This document shows positions 61,201 through 63,769 of a DNA stretch of 63,769 bases, piece after piece. The notes beneath the pieces were generated by a model. The model was given only the letters and a program-made list of their open reading frames with translations. It did not search any database and was not told the origin of the DNA. Position 1 is the stretch's first letter, and each line of letters opens with the position of its first letter. Source of the DNA: Anabaena sp. UHCC 0187 (lineage in GTDB: Bacteria; Cyanobacteriota; Cyanobacteriia; Cyanobacteriales; Nostocaceae); assembly GCF_009712035.1 (NCBI RefSeq), contig NZ_VILB01000001.1, positions 216,339 through 280,107 of the forward strand, written 5' to 3'. A program made the translations under genes and the position numbers.

Positions 61201-62385
61201 ATGCAATTTGCCACCCGGTTACAACCCTTAAAATCCAACGTATTTGCCGATATGGACACAGCCAAGTCCATTGCTTTGGCTGCTGGAAGAGAATTAATTG
61301 ATTTATCGTTAGGTTCTTCAGACTTACCTACCGAGAATCACGTTATTGAAGCGATCGCACAATCTCTCCATGATCCTAGCACCCACGGCTACTTATTATT
61401 TCGTGGTACACAAAATTTCCGTCAAGCCGCAGCCCAATGGTATGAGCAAAAGTTCGGTATCCCAGTTGACCCAGAAACGGAAGTCTTACCCCTAATTGGT
61501 TCTCAAGAAGGGACAGCCCATTTACCATTAGCCGTGCTTAATCCCGGCGATTTTGCCCTATTATTAGATCCTGGTTATCCTTCCCATGCCGGGGGAGTAT
61601 ACTTGGCTGGTGGTCAAATTTACCCCATGCCATTAAAACCAGAAAATAACTTTTTACCAGTTTTAAGTGATATTCCCGCCACAATTTTAGCCCAGTCGCG
61701 GTTAATGGTATTAAGCTATCCCCATAATCCTACCAGTGCGATCGCCCCGTTATCCTTCTTTCAAGAAGCCGTAGCCTTTTGTCAACAACATAATATAGTT
61801 CTCGTTCACGATTTCCCCTACGTAGACTTAGTTTTCGCAGAAGAAACCCAAAATCCAAAATCCCCTGTTCCTTCAATTTTGCAAGCTGACCCCGAAAAAA
61901 GCGTCTCTATAGAATTCTTCACCCTATCAAAGTCCTATAACATGGGCGGTTTCCGCATTGGTTATGCAATTGGGAATCCGCAATTAATTCAAGCCCTCAA
62001 GCAAATCAAAGCCACCGTTGATTTTAACCAATATTTGGGAATTTTGAACGGAGCGATCGCTGCTCTTACCGGACCCCAAGATGGTGTAAAATCTGCCGTT
62101 GATATTTTCCGCCAACGCCGTGACACCTTCATCAAAGCTTTACACAACATAGGCTGGAACGTTCCCACCCCCCAAGCCACAATGTACATTTGGGCAAAAT
62201 TACCCCCCCACTGGAGTCATAATTCCATAGAATTCTGTACCGAATTAGTTAAAAAAACAGGTGTAGCAGCTTCCCCAGGAGTCGGCTTTGGTGAATTTGG
62301 TGAAGGATACGTTCGCTTTGCATTAGTACAGAAACCAGAAATCTTAGAAACTGCTGTCGAGAGAATTTCTAAATTTCTGAACTAA
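61201..62385 (+). CDS. class I/II aminotransferase, LL-diaminopimelate aminotransferase-like
   Basis: This 394-residue PLP enzyme has the lysine motif in TLSKSYNMGGFRIGYA and segments of the DapL-like subfamily: DLSLGSSDLPTENHVIEAI, HGYLLFRGTQNFRQAA, EVLPLIGSQEGTAHLPLAVL. DapL makes LL-diaminopimelate from tetrahydrodipicolinate for lysine and peptidoglycan. Cyanobacteria often have several related aminotransferases, so the substrate is not certain. Confidence 0.8.
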   Translation: MQFATRLQPLKSNVFADMDTAKSIALAAGRELIDLSLGSSDLPTENHVIEAIAQSLHDPSTHGYLLFRGTQNFRQAAAQWYEQKFGIPVDPETEVLPLIGSQEGTAHLPLAVLNPGDFALLLDPGYPSHAGGVYLAGGQIYPMPLKPENNFLPVLSDIPATILAQSRLMVLSYPHNPTSAIAPLSFFQEAVAFCQQHNIVLVHDFPYVDLVFAEETQNPKSPVPSILQADPEKSVSIEFFTLSKSYNMGGFRIGYAIGNPQLIQALKQIKATVDFNQYLGILNGAIAALTGPQDGVKSAVDIFRQRRDTFIKALHNIGWNVPTPQATMYIWAKLPPHWSHNSIEFCTELVKKTGVAASPGVGFGEFGEGYVRFALVQKPEILETAVERISKFLN

Positions 62386-62473
62386 AATCTAAAAGCAGCA
62401 AATTTAAAATCTCAACCTTTGCGTCTTTGCTCCTTTGCATCTTTGCGCGAAACATAATTCATAAATTTCACTA

Positions 62474-63340
62474 CTAAAGCATCCTCATACTCAAATCTAA
62501 CCACTTACACTGAGTAACAGGCGCACTAGTAGAAATATAATCTACACCAGTTTTCGCCACAGCGCGAACAGTCTCCAAGGTTACATTTCCGGAAGCCTCA
62601 ATTTTCACCCGATCATCTTCATCACGAATCAATAATACAGCCTCACTCATCATAGACAAAGGCATATTATCCAACATAATAATATCGGCTTTGTACTGTA
62701 AAGCTTCCCGCACCTGCGCTAAATTTTCCGTCTCCACCTCAATCGTCAGAGGATAAGGAATTTGAGAACGAATGCGAGTAATAGCTTCCCCAATTCCCCC
62801 AGCCGCAACAATATGATTATCCTTAATCATCACCGCATCATCCAAACCCATACGGTGATTCATCGCACCACCCAAAGCACTAGCGTACTTTTCCAAAATT
62901 CTCAATCCTGGTGTAGTTTTGCGCGTATCTACCAACTGAGCAGGTAAATCAGCAATTTTTTCTACATATATATTAGTTAAACTCGCAATTCCACTTAATC
63001 GCATCACCAAATTAAGTGCTACCCTTTCCCCCATTAACAGCGTATCCAGTGAACCATTAATCTCCGCTATCACCTGTCCTGGTTCACAAGGTGTACCCTC
63101 ATCGGTAACATTGACAAAATCAACTTGATTATTCAAAAGCTGAAACACCCTAGCCGCAACAGGTAAACCCGCAATTATCCCCGGTGCTTTCGCTATCCAC
63201 TTAGCTTGTCCTCTGGCGGAATTTGGGGATAATAAAGATTGAGTAGTCCGATCTCCCCTACCAATATCCTCCAACAACCAACTTTGCAACAATTGATCCA
63301 GCACCAAAAACGGTGGTAGTACAGCCACTGAACTCTTCAT
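62474..63340 (-). CDS. nadC: nicotinate-nucleotide diphosphorylase (carboxylating)
   Basis: This 288-residue enzyme has NadC segments: EDIGRGDRTTQSLL, VDTRKTTPGLRILEKYA and GGAMNHRMGLDDAVMIKDNH. It converts quinolinate and PRPP to nicotinate mononucleotide in NAD synthesis. It converges with the aminotransferase gene; 88 bases between them hold a TTTGCGTCTTTGC-type dispersed repeat. Confidence 0.96.
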   Translation of the reverse strand: MKSSVAVLPPFLVLDQLLQSWLLEDIGRGDRTTQSLLSPNSARGQAKWIAKAPGIIAGLPVAARVFQLLNNQVDFVNVTDEGTPCEPGQVIAEINGSLDTLLMGERVALNLVMRLSGIASLTNIYVEKIADLPAQLVDTRKTTPGLRILEKYASALGGAMNHRMGLDDAVMIKDNHIVAAGGIGEAITRIRSQIPYPLTIEVETENLAQVREALQYKADIIMLDNMPLSMMSEAVLLIRDEDDRVKIEASGNVTLETVRAVAKTGVDYISTSAPVTQCKWLDLSMRML

Positions 63341-63420
63341 ATCATCTTCTAATATTTATATCCACTCAACATTATCAACAATTCTTTCCCATTCCCTAAT
63401 TACTCAATGAGACAAATCAT

Positions 63421-63460
63421 AGCCCCCTCCTCGCTTGCGGGGAGGGGGTTGGGGGTGGGG
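63421..63460. repeat. dispersed CCCCCTCC...GGAGGGGG hairpin repeat
   Basis: CCCCCTCC (63423-63430) and GGAGGGGG (63441-63448) form a perfect stem around TCGCTTGCGG, followed by TTGGGGGTGGGG. It is a common cyanobacterial intergenic repeat. The rest of 63341-63590 has no gene. Confidence 0.65.
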
Positions 63461-63594
63461 TTCTTCTATCTCAGCGAACCGAGAACCACTATAAAATGAC
63501 AAAAATCTCAGGAATTTTAACACTCACAACCCTTGTATCGCAAGGATTTTAGACAAAACGAAAAAGCAATCCTAAAAATAGTTTGAAAAAGTAG

Positions 63595-63623
63595 TTGACA
63601 AAGCAAAGCAGGTTCGATATATT
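63595..63623 (+). promoter_or_regulatory. strong near-consensus promoter, probably of an rRNA operon
   Basis: TTGACA (63595-63600) and TATATT (63618-63623) have an exact 17-base spacer. This is the best promoter match in the window. The leader that follows carries GAACCTTGAAAA at 63675-63686, a sequence usual in cyanobacterial rRNA leaders and spacers. Confidence 0.7.
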
Positions 63624-63769
63624 AAATAAGTGCCTGAAGCGAAGCGAAACAAACGCCACGCCGAAAGTCGCACCGAACCTTGAAAATATTATAGTTTGAA
63701 AGCCAGAATACAACAAGTACCCTGCGTCAGAAAAATCAAATAACCTGACCGTGGTTGTAAAAACGGTTG
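63624..63769 (+). other. probable rRNA operon leader (window ends before 16S)
   Basis: No reading frame is present. The stretch has GC-rich GAAGCGAAGCG, GAACCTTGAAAA, and later hairpin-forming bases. It looks like the transcribed leader of a stable RNA. The 16S rRNA start is not in the window, so the identity is inferred. Confidence 0.5.

Overview
The window is a chromosomal segment of a low-GC, heterocyst-forming cyanobacterium (Anabaena/Dolichospermum/Nostoc-like). The reasons are many GCGATCGC (HIP1) octamers, heptamer-type tandem repeats, a HetP heterocyst-commitment protein, a Cph1-type phytochrome, Vipp1 beside PspA, and many dispersed palindromic repeats. Gene content is mostly chromosomal housekeeping, interrupted by an accessory peptide locus (0.2-9.8 kb) and a small plastic region (39.3-43.7 kb).

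0.2-9.8 kb is the most notable part: a probable RiPP (ribosomally made, modified peptide) locus. A plus-strand unit carries a Gly-Gly precursor peptide, an APH-fold kinase and a HopA1-family protein. The kinase plus HopA1 pair resembles the LanK/LanY dehydratase pair of class V lanthipeptides. A convergent minus-strand unit carries an IS630-like helix-turn-helix protein, a cNMP-binding/C39-peptidase/ABC exporter, an HlyD adaptor, two more precursor peptides and a PpiC-type prolyl isomerase. The two units meet at a bidirectional terminator. All three precursors are rich in Ser/Thr and contain no cysteine, so ordinary thioether rings cannot form within them.

9.8-14 kb is largely non-coding. It holds a hetP gene, a GGGGT-N3-ACCCC site resembling the HetR operator of hetP, and a possible structured RNA. 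14-30 kb has a GH116 glucosidase interrupted by in-frame dispersed repeats, tRNA-Arg(CCG), an M23 peptidase, a nucleoside transporter, gamma-glutamyltransferase beside a phytochelatin-synthase-like enzyme (both glutathione-cleaving), an amidohydrolase/isochorismatase/cupin group, CorA, a 38-residue membrane protein and a Rieske protein.

30-39 kb has a TerB-like protein, a PMT-type mannosyltransferase, a phytochrome-response regulator-REC/kinase signalling unit and a B12-binding radical SAM enzyme. 39.3-43.7 kb is a mosaic with three copies of a 40-bp repeat, a SMEK-domain protein, antitoxin-like proteins and broken DUF433 and GNAT genes. 43.8-49 kb is one giant Ser/Thr kinase-AAA-GAF-adenylate cyclase.

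49-63.8 kb has hemE, an NYN-domain protein, rnc, a c-di-AMP (ydaO-type) riboswitch ahead of a universal-stress-like protein and an ArsB/SLC13-type transporter, a pentapeptide protein, a DciA-like protein, pspA and vipp1, a thioredoxin, a DapL-like aminotransferase and nadC. The window ends in a near-consensus promoter and leader that look like the start of an rRNA operon.
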